Positions 54,341 through 64,000 of a stretch of DNA of 64,000 bases are shown piece after piece. This DNA is from Purpureocillium takamizusanense (taxonomy: Eukaryota > Ascomycota > Sordariomycetes > Hypocreales > Ophiocordycipitaceae). The stretch lies in the NCBI RefSeq assembly GCF_022605165.1, contig NC_063069.1, forward strand, positions 4,278,001-4,342,000, in the 5' to 3' direction. The translations under genes were made by a program, and so were the position numbers. Each line of letters begins with the position of its first letter. The first letter of the stretch is position 1. The notes below the pieces were generated by a model. It had not been told where the DNA came from, ran no database searches, and saw only the letters and a list, made by a program, of their open reading frames with translations.

Positions 54341-54619
54341 CGGCACAGACAAATTACTCACGCGGGGGTGATATTTAACACAGATGGTTGCTATTGTTTG
54401 GATCTGCTATACGCGTAGGATCCCAAGAAGTTGGTCTCCCACCTGAACGGGTTACAACCCTTGATGACTTTCAATACCGTGTATGAACCAACGCTCTAGG
54501 GAGCTGATGAGCCCAGTAACAGTTCGTCATTTATCGAGTTCGGTGGTGTAGCGTAGCGACGCTCCAGAAGTCTCGCAGAAAGACGTGAATGAAGGCAACG
54601 ACGTCTGCTATGTTGGTTG

Positions 54620-55276
54620 CTAGGGTCGTGATGTGTCTCCCAAGTTAGCTCCGGTGGCGATATTTTCTAGCCGGCGAGCATCTCCAGTGATGTTATTGTT
54701 CTTCTCATTCCTCGGCTTCATTCTCCAGATGCGCATGCACAAGCACTCGGCCGTAGGCTCAGCGCAATCATACCTGACGGCGTACTCTGCGCAGATGTCT
54801 TCCCATGGAAAACCGGCGAGTCGTTGGCTATAGAGCCACCGGTCCTGCTCATCTGTATTGTCGTTCTTGAATAAACCGTGAAGGTCGAGCCGGCTGCTTC
54901 GGCGTCGTATGCACCTTGCCAGACGAGGGACGGAGCTGTCTTCCCTATCAACGGTGATCTTTCCGTTGTCCAGCTCCTGCAGGCCAGGATCAAAGAAATC
55001 CTTTATGCTGTGCTTCTCGAGCATGCTCTTTCTGCGCTCACCATGTCGAATAAGTTCTTTTATCTGATTCATACTCAGGCCTGTCAGGTGCGCAGCAAGG
55101 TTGACGTATTCCAGAGGGACCGCCTTCTCAATAAGACGCAAGGGTAGGTTCTTCCCTGCCGTGGTTCGGGGCTTTTGTACCTAAATATGTAGGTGATTTA
55201 CCCTATCGAGGCGACCTACCACCGCATACCCCTAAACTACCCAAGTGTAGCGGGATCGACGAAAGTTTCCGTGAGA
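54620..55276 (-). pseudogene. HTH-like family F3, decayed copy
   Basis: The frame 55141-54620 (EYVNLAAHLTGLSMNQIKELI, then WLYSQRLAGFPWEDICAEYAVRYDC) aligns with the intact-looking gene at 58045-59139, but holds only one copy of the repeated WLCQQ-type module. Upstream, 55276-55200 matches the start of that gene (ETFVDPATLG, VVGRL), but stops and a frame change separate it from the main frame. The duplication includes upstream non-coding DNA. Confidence 0.65.
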
Positions 55277-55629
55277 AACTTGTGCTTGCTGCTGCCCGAG
55301 GCGTAGATTTGAAGTGGCAATCGCTCGTCGTGTACAAGAGTTGGTTCGTTGAACAAGCAGGCATCTTGAGAGGAACGGACTGGGCAGTGGTCTGCGCGCA
55401 AACGAAGACAGGAAAGCATTGGCTGTGTAGAGAGATCGACTTGCCTGCATGTAATCCCGTTGTCCAGCACCTGCCTGCGGCCGCCACCCCTGATCGAGTC
55501 AGAGCGATCGAGCGGTGTTACAGCAACGGACGCCACGAACCGTGTTGACTGGCTTCTCATCAGCTTTTTCGCAGCCCTTGCTCAATCAAGAAACGCATCC
55601 ACGGCCAACCAGGGCTGGCACTTGCCACG

Positions 55630-55770
55630 ATGGCGGTACGCTGTGTTAGTCCGTCGAGTGTCTCATGCATCAGCCGCGCCATGCCACCCACCACTTTCGA
55701 GCTCAGGGGCAAGGGTAAGATGCGCGGCAATATTAGGGAATCGCGGTTAAGCCTCACCGTTTACTATTCT
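55630..55770 (+). repeat. dispersed leader repeat, copy 2
   Basis: Upstream of the decayed F3 gene. Shares GTCGAGTGTCTC, GGGGCAAGGGTAAGATG, TAAGCCTCACCGT and CCCCCTCCATCTG with copy 3. Confidence 0.75.
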
Positions 55771-56432
55771 GACGCCCCCTCCATCTGACGAATTCTACCT
55801 ATTGTCATGTCCGCCGCATGTGACAAGGTGCCGCGACTTTGAGCTGGCAGGCGAGATGCTTGGCTACGAACCACCCAACCTGACTCGAAGATGGGGGTTA
55901 ACGGTTTTGGTAGCTATCGACTTCGGCCCGTGTCGCCTGCAGGGCTCTCCGACTCGTGTCTGATACCCGGTGGCTGGCAATGGGTACTTTAGGCTACTCC
56001 GTATTTGCAGATCATCGAGCACGTCGAGGCCGTTGGGGTATCGGAGGCATGCTCCATGCAAGCTCCTAGTCACTCTCGTATCCACGATCACCGCGGGCAC
56101 GGGTCACGAAGCGACGTCCGCATCCGTGGATAGCCGGCAGTGGTGTCGTTCGCTCGTAGTCGTGTGTGCAATCATAAGTGCGCGACCGATCTATCAACCG
56201 CTCCCGTATCGTGCCTCACCCGCCTGGGTCAGCGCCGACCAGGGGTTTCTGCGCTACAGCACTAGCCGGTGGCCTGACGGACACTCTTCCAACACACTCG
56301 CATCACCATTCCGCGTGCTTCTTCACGCCATCATCCATATTCGCACAAGACCAGTGCATCAACCACCAGCTACCTCTATTTGTTCTCACCAAGCCACACT
56401 CGACAACAGTGTGAGGCCATACATAGTCCGTC

Positions 56433-56879
56433 ATGCCTACCAAGTTTGTTGATATCTTTAGCCTATGCTTTCATACTTTGGAGTATGTGGCGGAAAATGG
56501 CATGCTTTTGCAGATAGATGGCGGGACAACGGTTGACTGCCCCGAGCGGTACCAGAATTCACCACCTGTCGATGTCGTTGAGGTGCGGTATTATGTTACG
56601 AGGTGCTTCAGGTGCCAGGATCCTGCACAGCTCTTTGAAAAGATTGCAAAGGCCCAGGATGACGATTCTGCGAGGCTTGCGTTCGAGGAACACATCGTTG
56701 GCGATTTGCAAAAGCTTTTGGTGGACATGGAAGAGGATGGCGTTCGACCACAGCTTCGCGTCTTTTATGACCAAGATTCGAGGAGTATCAGTCCTGAGTT
56801 GTCGGTGAATGAGGCTGTCGATCTGATATGGCCCCTGCTCTCTGAAGTCGTGGAGCACACGCTGCGGCGGGCCATATGA
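56433..56879 (+). CDS. hypothetical protein, family F2, 148 aa
   Basis: Single-exon frame with amphipathic helices (LAFEEHIVGDLQKLLVDME) and a C-terminal block DQDSRSISPELSVNEAVDLI...SEVVE that recurs at 62889-63137 (QDEWTVSPESPMDKAIKLV...SEVVE). CFRCQ is the only Cys pair. No known family. Confidence 0.5.
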   Translation: MPTKFVDIFSLCFHTLEYVAENGMLLQIDGGTTVDCPERYQNSPPVDVVEVRYYVTRCFRCQDPAQLFEKIAKAQDDDSARLAFEEHIVGDLQKLLVDMEEDGVRPQLRVFYDQDSRSISPELSVNEAVDLIWPLLSEVVEHTLRRAI

Positions 56880-57233
56880 ATGAGGGCGATACGTCGTGGA
56901 GCACGAAGGCGACACGATATAACTAACTGTCTGTGTATTGCAGAACTGTCCCAATTGCCTTACTGTCATGCCATGCTTTAGTTTGTGTCTTGCTCACACT
57001 TGGATATGCCATTGTAGCTTGCAGGTGCTGAAGGGATGTCGTGGTCTGCCAGCTTGCATAATCACATGCAGGGGTATCTGGGTATAAAGCAGGACCTGTC
57101 CCAGCCAAAAATCGATGCAGTCTTCCTCTCCTGTTCTACTCCCGCCACAAGGGCATTACGCAAGCCATTGGCACTCTTCTTATATTTCCCCACAGCGGTG
57201 ACGAGGATCAAGTAAAGGGAAGCAACATCAGAT

Positions 57234-57521
57234 ATGGCGGCCGGCGCGGTCAATTACGAGGGTGATGAGCAAATCTTCCTGCGTGCTTCCGAGGAACTTG
57301 GCTTCGTTATCCATCAACGCTTCGGTGATAGTGCGTATCTCCGTGTCTAAACTTCCAATGATACCTACGACTAACTGGTCGCAGAAGCATCTCCCACCAT
57401 TGACCAGTTGGCGAAGTTCTCGGAGAAACTGGAGCAACACGGAGCTGGCGAGGGCCTCTTGAAAATGTTTCGCGCAGATATAACCAAGTTTGAGTTCGAG
57501 TTTTATGAACGCAATAAGTAA
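57234..57521 (+). CDS. small hypothetical protein, two exons, 77 aa
   Basis: Exons 57234-57330 and 57385-57521; the 54-bp intron begins GTGCGT, has a GACTAACT branch site and ends CGCAG. The joined protein is acidic, helical and free of low complexity: RASEELGFVIHQRFGDK, LAKFSEKLEQHGAGEGLLK and FEFEFYERNK. The splice signals and the clean reading across the joint support a real gene that a simple search for long open frames would miss. No family recognised. Confidence 0.6.
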
Positions 57522-58044
57522 ACACGCAATGGAACATTCTGCCTGAGAATAACCATGAGAGTCCGTCCGGCTGCGCCTGTGTTGTGTCATGTTACTTTGT
57601 CGCAGGTTGAGGATAGTAGTTACCCGACAGGCCAACCCTTCGCGAATTGTGGTGCTCTCACTGCTTAGCCCTAGGCTGAGGAATATGCCAGCCGACTGGC
57701 AGTGTATGAGAAGCCGGTCCTAGGATTGGAGAGACTGGAGTGGAGCAAATCTTTACCGACATGCCCAGGACACAGCGATGCAATAATACCGCCCTACCAT
57801 ATCAAATGGTGGATCGACGCAACTGTAGTGTTGCTCTTCTAGTTTTACAAATACTCAAATTACATGAACCACTAAAGCGGCCAATGAGAGCGTCCTGACC
57901 ATCGTTCGGGCGCCAGTGGCATGCCAAGAAGTTGATCTCCGACCCGAACAAGTTGTGAGACCTCCACGTCTTCAATGCCAGCCTTGTCTCCTGAGAAACG
58001 CGTCATGATATAGCAAGGCCGGCAACAGCCTATGCTTCGTCACG
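57522..58044. other. intergenic
   Basis: No gene or repeat recognised. Confidence 0.5.
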
Positions 58045-59139
58045 TTAGGCGGTCTTAGATGAACTCGGTTCAAGGACGAGGTGCCAGTGCTGTTGCCGAG
58101 AGGAGCTCATTTCGTTAGCTAATTTGGCAGCGTGATTATTTTCCGTCGGGCGGGAAGCCCCGACGACCACTTTGCCGCCTCTTCGTGATGGCTGACGTGG
58201 TGTGAGCAAGTCTGCCAATGGTGGGTTCCTTTGCTTCAACTTCTGGAGACGCATGATCAAGGCGCTGGCCGTAATCGTAGGGCAATGGAACATCTCAGCA
58301 TACTCTGCGCGGATGACTCGCCACGGTAACCCGGCTAGCCTCTGCTGACAGAGCCATCGCTCCTGCTCCTTCATAATTGCTCGTTCTCGTGTTGTGAGCA
58401 AGTCTGCCAATTGTGGGTTCCTTTGCTTTAACCTATAGAGACGCATGGCCAAAGCGTTGGTCGCAATCTCAGGGCAATAGAACCTCTCAGCATAGTCTGC
58501 GCGAATGACTGGCCACGGTAACCCGGCTAGCTTCTGCTGACAGAGCCATTGGAGCTTCTTGTCTCCAATTTCTCGGATCACTGCTGGTAGCGTGTTGGCA
58601 GCGTCACAGGTAGTGTCTTCGGCCAGTCCCCGATTTGTAGCCTTAGTTTGTGCCTCTTGGGCAGGCTCTCGAGTTAGGTTTATATTGTTGCCACTCGTTC
58701 GGATAAGTTGCTGGATTGACAAGGGAGGACGCTCAATGAACAATGGGTGGTCGTCTTGACCGCTTGGGCATATTATGTTTCCTGCTGAATGGAGTGCTGG
58801 CCTGTCTTGCGTCTCGGCCGTCTTGGGCTTTCTGCGTGCCAGCTCCTGCAGGCCGTAGTTGATGATCTTGCCGCTGTCCGGTGTCTTTTGGTAGTTGGTC
58901 TTGTGCGTAACAATTCGGATAAACTCCTGTATCTGATCAAAGTTGAGGCCAGTTAAATGTTGAGCAAGGTTGACGAGATCCAGTGAGATAAAGTGTCTGT
59001 AACCACGGAGGGACCGGGGCTCGCCTGTCATGGTACATGACTCCACGAGGCAATACAGTCTATCGCTCATACTGAGACGACCTACCACTGCATACCCTTT
59101 CCATTGTCCGAGTATGGTGGGATCGAAAAAGGTTTCCAT
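58045..59139 (-). CDS. HTH-like protein with tandem WLCQQ modules, family F3
   Basis: 364 aa, single exon. After an N-terminal domain (GYAVVGRLSM...LVNLAQHLTGLNFDQIQEFI) come two copies of a module of about 60 residues: LCQQ(K/R)LAGLPWxVIRA(D/E)YAExFxCPxI...ALxMRLxxLKQRNPxLADLL. Each looks like a Myb/SANT-type or related helix-turn-helix unit with conserved Trp. DNA binding is inferred. Family F3 also has a decayed copy at 54620-55276 with one module, so the second module arose by tandem duplication. The upstream leader repeat is shared by both copies. Confidence 0.6.
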   Translation of the reverse strand: METFFDPTILGQWKGYAVVGRLSMSDRLYCLVESCTMTGEPRSLRGYRHFISLDLVNLAQHLTGLNFDQIQEFIRIVTHKTNYQKTPDSGKIINYGLQELARRKPKTAETQDRPALHSAGNIICPSGQDDHPLFIERPPLSIQQLIRTSGNNINLTREPAQEAQTKATNRGLAEDTTCDAANTLPAVIREIGDKKLQWLCQQKLAGLPWPVIRADYAERFYCPEIATNALAMRLYRLKQRNPQLADLLTTRERAIMKEQERWLCQQRLAGLPWRVIRAEYAEMFHCPTITASALIMRLQKLKQRNPPLADLLTPRQPSRRGGKVVVGASRPTENNHAAKLANEMSSSRQQHWHLVLEPSSSKTA

Positions 59140-59489
59140 GGGAATTTGCGCTTGACGTTGTCCGAGGCGTAGGTCGTGCGTCGAAGCGATGGTCTGTTGA
59201 ACGTACCGTCGTCTTAAGAGGAGCGGATTGGGGGCTGGTCTGTGTGCCTATGAACCCGGAAAAGCAATGATAACGTGAGGACGTGGACTTGCCTATATAG
59301 AATCTTGGCCTTCGCCCGTGGCGACGTCGAGTTGGAGCCATTGGGCCGTGCCGCAGCCACAGAGGGCAAATGCTCTATTGACTCCCTCTCCTCAGCTCCG
59401 TCGCGGTCCGGGCTCATCCTAGGAAGGCGTCCATGGGCGACAAAGCTGGCTGCTATCGACACGGCCGCACAACGTTGTAGTCCGATGTT

Positions 59490-59620
59490 GTTGGCGAGTG
59501 TCTTGCATACTAGTCACTCTATTCGCGCACCACTTCGGTGTCAGGGGCAAGGGTAAGATGAGCGGTGTTGTCAGGGGGTCGCCGTCAAGCCTCACCGTCT
59601 ACTGCTCTTACACCCCCTCC
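59490..59620 (+). repeat. dispersed leader repeat, copy 3
   Basis: About 350 bp upstream of the intact F3 gene; see copies 1 and 2 for shared blocks. Confidence 0.75.
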
Positions 59621-59738
59621 ATCTGTCCTGCATGTGGCAGGTCGTCGCGCCCGCGCGGATTGCACGGCTGGCAACCCTGACGAAGGCCCACTAATGTCTC
59701 TTTTGCCGTTGCGACCATTTACCAGGACGCGGTCCGCG

Positions 59739-60101
59739 CTACCTACGTCTGCAGATCACGAATCGTGCTGGCGTCGGTGCTATGGGGTGTCTGTGCACCC
59801 AGATTCCGTAGGGTCTGGCACTTTCAAATACCGACTTCAAATTTGAACACTGACTTAGAAGACCCCGTGGAGTCGGTCGCGCAGGCAAAGTCAGAGTGCC
59901 AGGTTGCTCACGTATCATGGGCGGTGACTGCATGTTGTTGGTCGGATGTGCCTTGCTCTCATACCCGCAGTATACCCTCACATAATCTACGGATCCCTCT
60001 TTGACTCTTCCGAAGTCAAACGAGACATGTTCAATGGTCTTGCCGTCAAAGTGCAATGCAACTGAACTCATGTATTCCTTGCCGTTGGGGCCACCTCGCA
60101 A
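59739..60101 (-). CDS. hypothetical ORF, 120 aa
   Basis: First half is protein-like (SSVALHFDGKTIEHVSFDFGR, VDYVRVYCGYESK) while the second half is Pro/Arg-rich and may be intron or random frame. Could be a remnant exon. No family. Confidence 0.25.
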   Translation of the reverse strand: MRGGPNGKEYMSSVALHFDGKTIEHVSFDFGRVKEGSVDYVRVYCGYESKAHPTNNMQSPPMIREQPGTLTLPARPTPRGLLSQCSNLKSVFESARPYGIWVHRHPIAPTPARFVICRRR

Positions 60102-60264
60102 GCTGCTCCTCGGTGGCAGACTGAAGAATGACGCCCCCCGACGTTACGTTTAAGACTTATGAGGACCATGCAAGGCAACTGGTTCGCCAGCCGCCTCTCG
60201 GCTGCCTTGCTGCCCGTAGTTCAGGGTGACTTCGTGCTGTCCATTAGTACTAGCAACTCTCTCC

Positions 60265-60272
60265 TATATATA
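60265..60272 (+). promoter_or_regulatory. TATA box of the zinc-finger/EST1-type gene
   Basis: TATATATA 115 bp upstream of the start codon at 60387, followed by a pyrimidine-rich stretch near 60327-60345. Confidence 0.5.
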
Positions 60273-60386
60273 CCGCGCTTCTCGTCCCTGACGACCGCCA
60301 GTCGCGGAACAGGGAAGCTCAGTCTCCTTCTCGTATCTTTCTACACCAAAACACAAGTCCAAAAAATCTCACAGCACAGGCCCCCC

Positions 60387-62812
60387 ATGGAGCGACTGAC
60401 CAAGGGCTGGGTTCACCACTTACGCAAGACGGCCCAGCGGGAGGACGCTGCCAGGGGCAGCTGTCCCGTCTGCGGGGCCGACATCCAGCCCGACCTCGAT
60501 TCTTTCAAAGCCCACGTCCGCGCAGACGCCCCTGGCCATCCCACGCTTGCTGATGACGCCGACATCGAGAAGGCCTTTAAAAACATTACCATCAACAATA
60601 CCCAGTAAGCACTCTCGCTGTCCCGTCGTGCCATGTCATGGCAATTTTAAGATGCTCCTGTGGTGTTGACTGCGTATGTGCAGACCGCACCCTGCAGCCC
60701 GGCCCCCCGAGGCCACCGGCCACCGCAGACGAACCGGAAAGCGACCTGTCCCCGGCACTCCGGCTGTCGTGGACCGTGCCGACGGGCTGGATAGGTATGA
60801 GGGTCCCGAGGGCCGATCCGAGGGCTTCCATCGTCGTAGCAACAAGAAGCTCTGCTCGCCGCCAGCCTCAGTGGCCCAGCTGCGTGGCTCCTCCCCACCC
60901 ACGACTGACTGGAGCCACGCGAGGTCGAGTGAGTCGAGTGACAACCGCAGCTTCGCACCCAAGCATGACCGTCCAACCACTCGTCACCTCTACAATCCTG
61001 AGGAGGACGCACGACCAAAGATGCCACAGGCCGGGCCATCTCAGCTCGCCTCCATCCACTCACGACGCTCCCGCCAGAAGGGGGCCCAGCGAGGCCCCCA
61101 AGGGGACCCCGGCTCGCCCATGGAGCCCCCTTCGGTCATGGAGATGATAAGGCAACCAGAGACAAGGCCTATCTCCCCCGAGCAACTAGTCGCCGAGGTC
61201 AAGGGCATCTACGCAGGCCTAGTCATGATTGAGTCTAAGTGCATCGAGTATGATAGCACGCAAGAGACGAAGCAACTCAGCGAAGAACAATATCAGGCTC
61301 TCATCGCCTTACATAGATCAGTACTCCACGAGCATCACGACTTCTTCCTGGCCAGCCAGCATCCGTTTGCTAGCGAAGCCTTACGGCGGCTCGCCTCGAA
61401 ATACGCCATGCCGGCGAGGATGTGGCGCCATGGCATCCATACCTTCTTGGAACTTCTTCGTCATAAGCTCCCCGACGCCCTAGAGCACATACTGACCTTT
61501 ATTTACATCGCGTATAGCATGATGGCATTGTTATACGAAACAGTGCCGGCCTTTGAAGATACATGGATAGAATGCCTCGGCGATCTCGGTAGGTATCGAA
61601 TGGCTATCGAAGATGATGATATTCGGGACAGAGAGACGTGGACAGGCGTTTCGAGGTATTGGTACAGCAAGGCTTCAGACAAGTCCTCCACAACTGGCCG
61701 CCTCTACCATCACCTTGCAATTTTGGCGCGGCCAAATGCGCTACAGCAGTTATACTTCTATACCAAGTCGCTTTGCGTGCCCGTTCCGTTCCCTAGCACG
61801 CGCGAAAGCGTTATGACGCTCTTTGATCCTCTTTTAAACGGTTCGCCCCAACGGCTTAACGCCGTAGATGCCGCGTTTGTGCGCGTGCACGGCATCCTCT
61901 TCTCTGGAAAAGTAAAGGAACAGCTGGAAGGCTCGATGGATGAGTTCTTGAGTCTTCTTGACGACAGCATTCACTCGAATTGGCTAGAAGTGGGGTAAGA
62001 GAGTTACATTAGTGAGGTGCGTGCTAGTTATTGACTAACGGACCGTTAGGTACTACATGGGCATCTCTCTCTGCTGCTTGCTATTGGGTTTTGGCACGGA
62101 CTCGAGTGTCTTGATGCAAGCACTAACAAGGCAGCAAGACAATGAGGAGGAGGATGACGAGTCGGTGACGGAGCCCGACTCGGACCTCGACGAGAACTTT
62201 GAGCAGGCTCTGCCGTTCGCGGTGGCTATTTACGAGATTGTGCTCCGGAGGTGGGGAGACAAGAATACGCTGAGCTTCATACATACGACACTAGTCTTCA
62301 TGCTTCGGATGTCCCAACTTCCAGCAGCCATGTCGCACCTCGAGGACCGATACCCCTGGAAGCTTACTTCCCTGATGCTCAATTACCTGCTCAAGACAAT
62401 AAAGAAAGAGCCAAGGATCGACACGGAGGATTTCCCCGGCCAGGAAGAGAAGAGTCAAGAACCCGTTCCCTTGCCGGAGGACTACGCGCTGCGCGGGCTG
62501 CTCTTCGCCGAGGATTTCTTCCCGAAGGGCTGGTTCGATAACGAGAAGCTAGACGAAACGGACCGCTACCTAGAGGCGGCTTCCAAAACTTTGGACCGAC
62601 AGGAGCGTATTCTCTGGATCGGGCGTAGGATCGCCGACTCAGGCAGGTGGTTGACATGGGATGACAAGGCGCGTCGGTTCGGCGTGGATTCGAAGTATGA
62701 TTTTGAGCTGGAGGGGTTGCCTAGTGACAATCAGGACGCGGCCAGCGTCACGGCCGTCGACCCTGGACCCGCGCCAGTAGAGATGGACATAGACGACGAA
62801 AGGGCCACCTAG
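60387..62812 (+). CDS. zinc finger plus EST1-type DNA/RNA-binding domain protein, three exons
   Basis: Exons 60387-60604, 60684-61994 and 62050-62812 give 763 aa. Intron 1 (79 bp) starts GTAAGC and ends TGCAG; intron 2 (55 bp) starts GTAAGA, has GACTAACG and ends TTAG. Exon 1 encodes a C2H2-like finger (CPVCGAD...FKAHVRADAPGH, residues about 26-55). After a basic disordered linker come the EST1/14-3-3-like helical region (from about residue 200: YAGLVMIESKCIEYD...LIALHRSVLHEHHDFFLASQ) and the EST1 DNA/RNA-binding signature GRLYHHLAILARPNALQQLYFYTKSL (about 410-435). The C-terminal exon holds acidic and helical stretches ending near WIGRRIADSGRWL. EST1/SMG7 relatives act in telomere upkeep and nonsense-mediated decay. 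No damage seen. Without the first splice the finger would look like a separate 73-aa protein. Confidence 0.82.
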
Positions 62813-62888
62813 CGACTGCGAAGTCGTCGTGACGCGTTGGCCACCCGCATACGTCCGTTAGACGGTCTAAGTAGCTGCCTCAAAGACA

Positions 62889-63137
62889 ATGATACCTCGC
62901 TTAGATGGGCTACCCGACGAGCTGCCCGACGAGCCAATTCGGCTGCGACGATCCATGATCACGTCAAAGGCTCATGGCGAAGAATTTTCACGGTATAGAG
63001 AGCTGTGGGACTCGACCCCCGCTCCACGTCATTACGGACAAGACGAGTGGACTGTCAGCCCTGAGTCGCCGATGGATAAAGCTATCAAGCTTGTGCGGCC
63101 TTGGGTTTCTGAAGTCGTAGAGGGCAGGGGAAGATGA
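62889..63137 (+). pseudogene. family F2 C-terminal fragment
   Basis: 82 codons; the last half matches the C-terminus of the 56433-56879 protein (xYxQDxxxxSPExxxxxAxxLxxPxxSEVVE). The upstream part of that protein is missing. Confidence 0.5.
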
Positions 63138-63322
63138 GGCAGTAGAACGAGGGCCTCGCACACTAGAGCTCGCCGAGGACCGGAAATAGTCGTCGATACA
63201 ATGATGAGCTGTGGAGACATATCAATGTACGTCTCTCAGGCGTAAGAGTGCACTATGGACCCAGGACACGTCCGTGGTCCATATATATCCATCACAGCTC
63301 CGCGGATACTAATGGGCGTTAG

Positions 63323-63619
63323 GCTGTCGAGATCAAGGACTGGGCATTGACCCAGGGTATTTCACTAGAAAACCTCAAGCCGCCCGCCGAAGCGTTTTGA
63401 AGCGAAGCGGGAACTGCAACCTGGCCTACCTTAGGCGGTGCGCTTCTGCTTCCGCTCACAAATGAGGCAGGTGATGTCAAGCTACTGGATCGTGACACAG
63501 GGGCGGGGCGCCGCAAGGTCTGGCATCCCGATCATATTATGTACCTGGAGCATGAGGGGCTTGCTGTCATCAAGGGTAGCATTCACCTTATTTATGCCCC
63601 CATTTACCTGCCGGTGTAA
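63323..63619 (+). pseudogene. family F1 last-exon fragment with stop
   Basis: 99 codons that align end to end with the last exon of the F1 gene (49529-49828, 100 codons). It is preceded by TACTAATGGGCGTTAG, the counterpart of the F1 intron end, so it is a DNA copy. An in-frame TGA (AEAF-stop-SEAG) replaces Arg CGA. Shared text: WPTLGGAL, LPLTNEA, RRKVW, IMYLEHEGLA. Confidence 0.85.
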
Positions 63620-63829
63620 GGGCCAAGGGCGAACTACGTGTCCGTCTGCGAGTCATTCACATCTCATCGTACTCGTTGCTTCATGGTCAATGTACGAGAT
63701 GGAGTAACGTTTCTTTTCAGAGCGGTCCTTCATGAGGCGAGTCAACCATGCAAATTTGAACTTGCTAGGTCTGTTTGTCATTCTGCCTTCACTTTGCCCC
63801 ATCAAACCGACGCGGCACCCTAAGGTAAC

Positions 63830-64000
63830 TCACTCAGTTGCCTTCCGTACTACCTCCTTCACGAATTCTTCGACCCGATCATCCAGCTCAATAGGAATCT
63901 CTTCCAAGCCATTCATATAGACAGTTCTTGCCCCGTTTTTGAATTCGCTTATAAGTCGCAGAATGTGGTTTTGCCATATAGTCCTCCAATGAGGAGCCTC
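63830..64000 (-). CDS. 3' end of a gene cut by the right edge
   Basis: 57 codons open to the window edge on the minus strand: WRTIWQNHILRLISEF, VYMNGLEEIPIELDDRVEEFVKEVVRKATE, stop at 63830-63832. Amphipathic helical C-terminus; no family. Confidence 0.5.
   Translation of the reverse strand, partial: EAPHWRTIWQNHILRLISEFKNGARTVYMNGLEEIPIELDDRVEEFVKEVVRKATE

Noticed and set aside
60387..60608. Stand-alone 73-aa zinc-finger gene
   Set aside because: A GTAAGC donor overlaps the stop codon and splicing joins it in frame to the EST1-type protein, so one gene is more likely.
1..64000. tRNA or rRNA genes
   Set aside because: No cloverleaf with A and B boxes or rRNA-like stretch was recognised by eye; the initiator-tRNA match at 10249 is a primer site, not a gene.

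Overview
The window reads as an accessory, transposon-rich region of a filamentous ascomycete, most likely a Sordariomycete. The evidence is short GT-AG introns of about 45 to 100 bp with CTAAC-type branch sites, fungal-only protein families (divergent CK1 kinases, DUF7924-type proteins, NACHT NLR fragments, a gasdermin-like protein beside a subtilase) and fungal Helitron, Copia, hAT, LINE and MULE elements. The species cannot be fixed from sequence alone. All exon structures were derived by eye from reading frames and splice signals.

Left block, 1 to 18.3 kb, is mostly transposons. An apparently complete Helitron Rep-helicase gene (two introns, 1938 aa) is followed by a MYND zinc-finger gene and an internally deleted second Helitron. 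Next come a decayed Copia element with a half-tRNA type primer site, a hAT element fused to the broken Copia end, a poly-C tract, the 3' part of a LINE with Trp-to-TAG stops, and a solitary MULE terminal repeat. An intact three-exon acid sphingomyelinase-like gene (18.5 to 20.7 kb) follows.

Centre, 21.8 to 28.7 kb: two related MULE transposons lie in the same orientation, 35 bp apart. Each has 93-bp terminal inverted repeats and a perfect 8-bp target-site duplication. The left copy carries three in-frame stops and a lost start codon; the right copy has one open 918-aa transposase.

29 to 41.3 kb is gene-bearing. It holds a type-B carboxylesterase; a truncated subtilase next to a gasdermin-like gene; a truncated NACHT NLR; a sirtuin with a changed NAD-site motif; a four-exon CK1-like kinase; a DUF7924-type protein; and a C2H2-like zinc-finger gene. 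The subtilase, gasdermin-like and NLR group resembles known fungal regulated-cell-death loci of the HET-Q type and is the most interesting system here, although the protease and the NLR are broken.

41.8 to 64 kb mixes fragments and low-copy families. It includes a CK1 fragment copied with its intron, a hAT-MULE chimera, a 49-bp tandem repeat, a bZIP gene, several hypothetical genes, a duplicated HTH-like gene with a shared leader sequence, and a gene joining a zinc finger to an EST1-type domain. A DNA-level fragment of one local multi-exon gene recurs at 63.3 kb, so the right side has grown partly by segmental duplication. A gene cut by the right edge ends the window.
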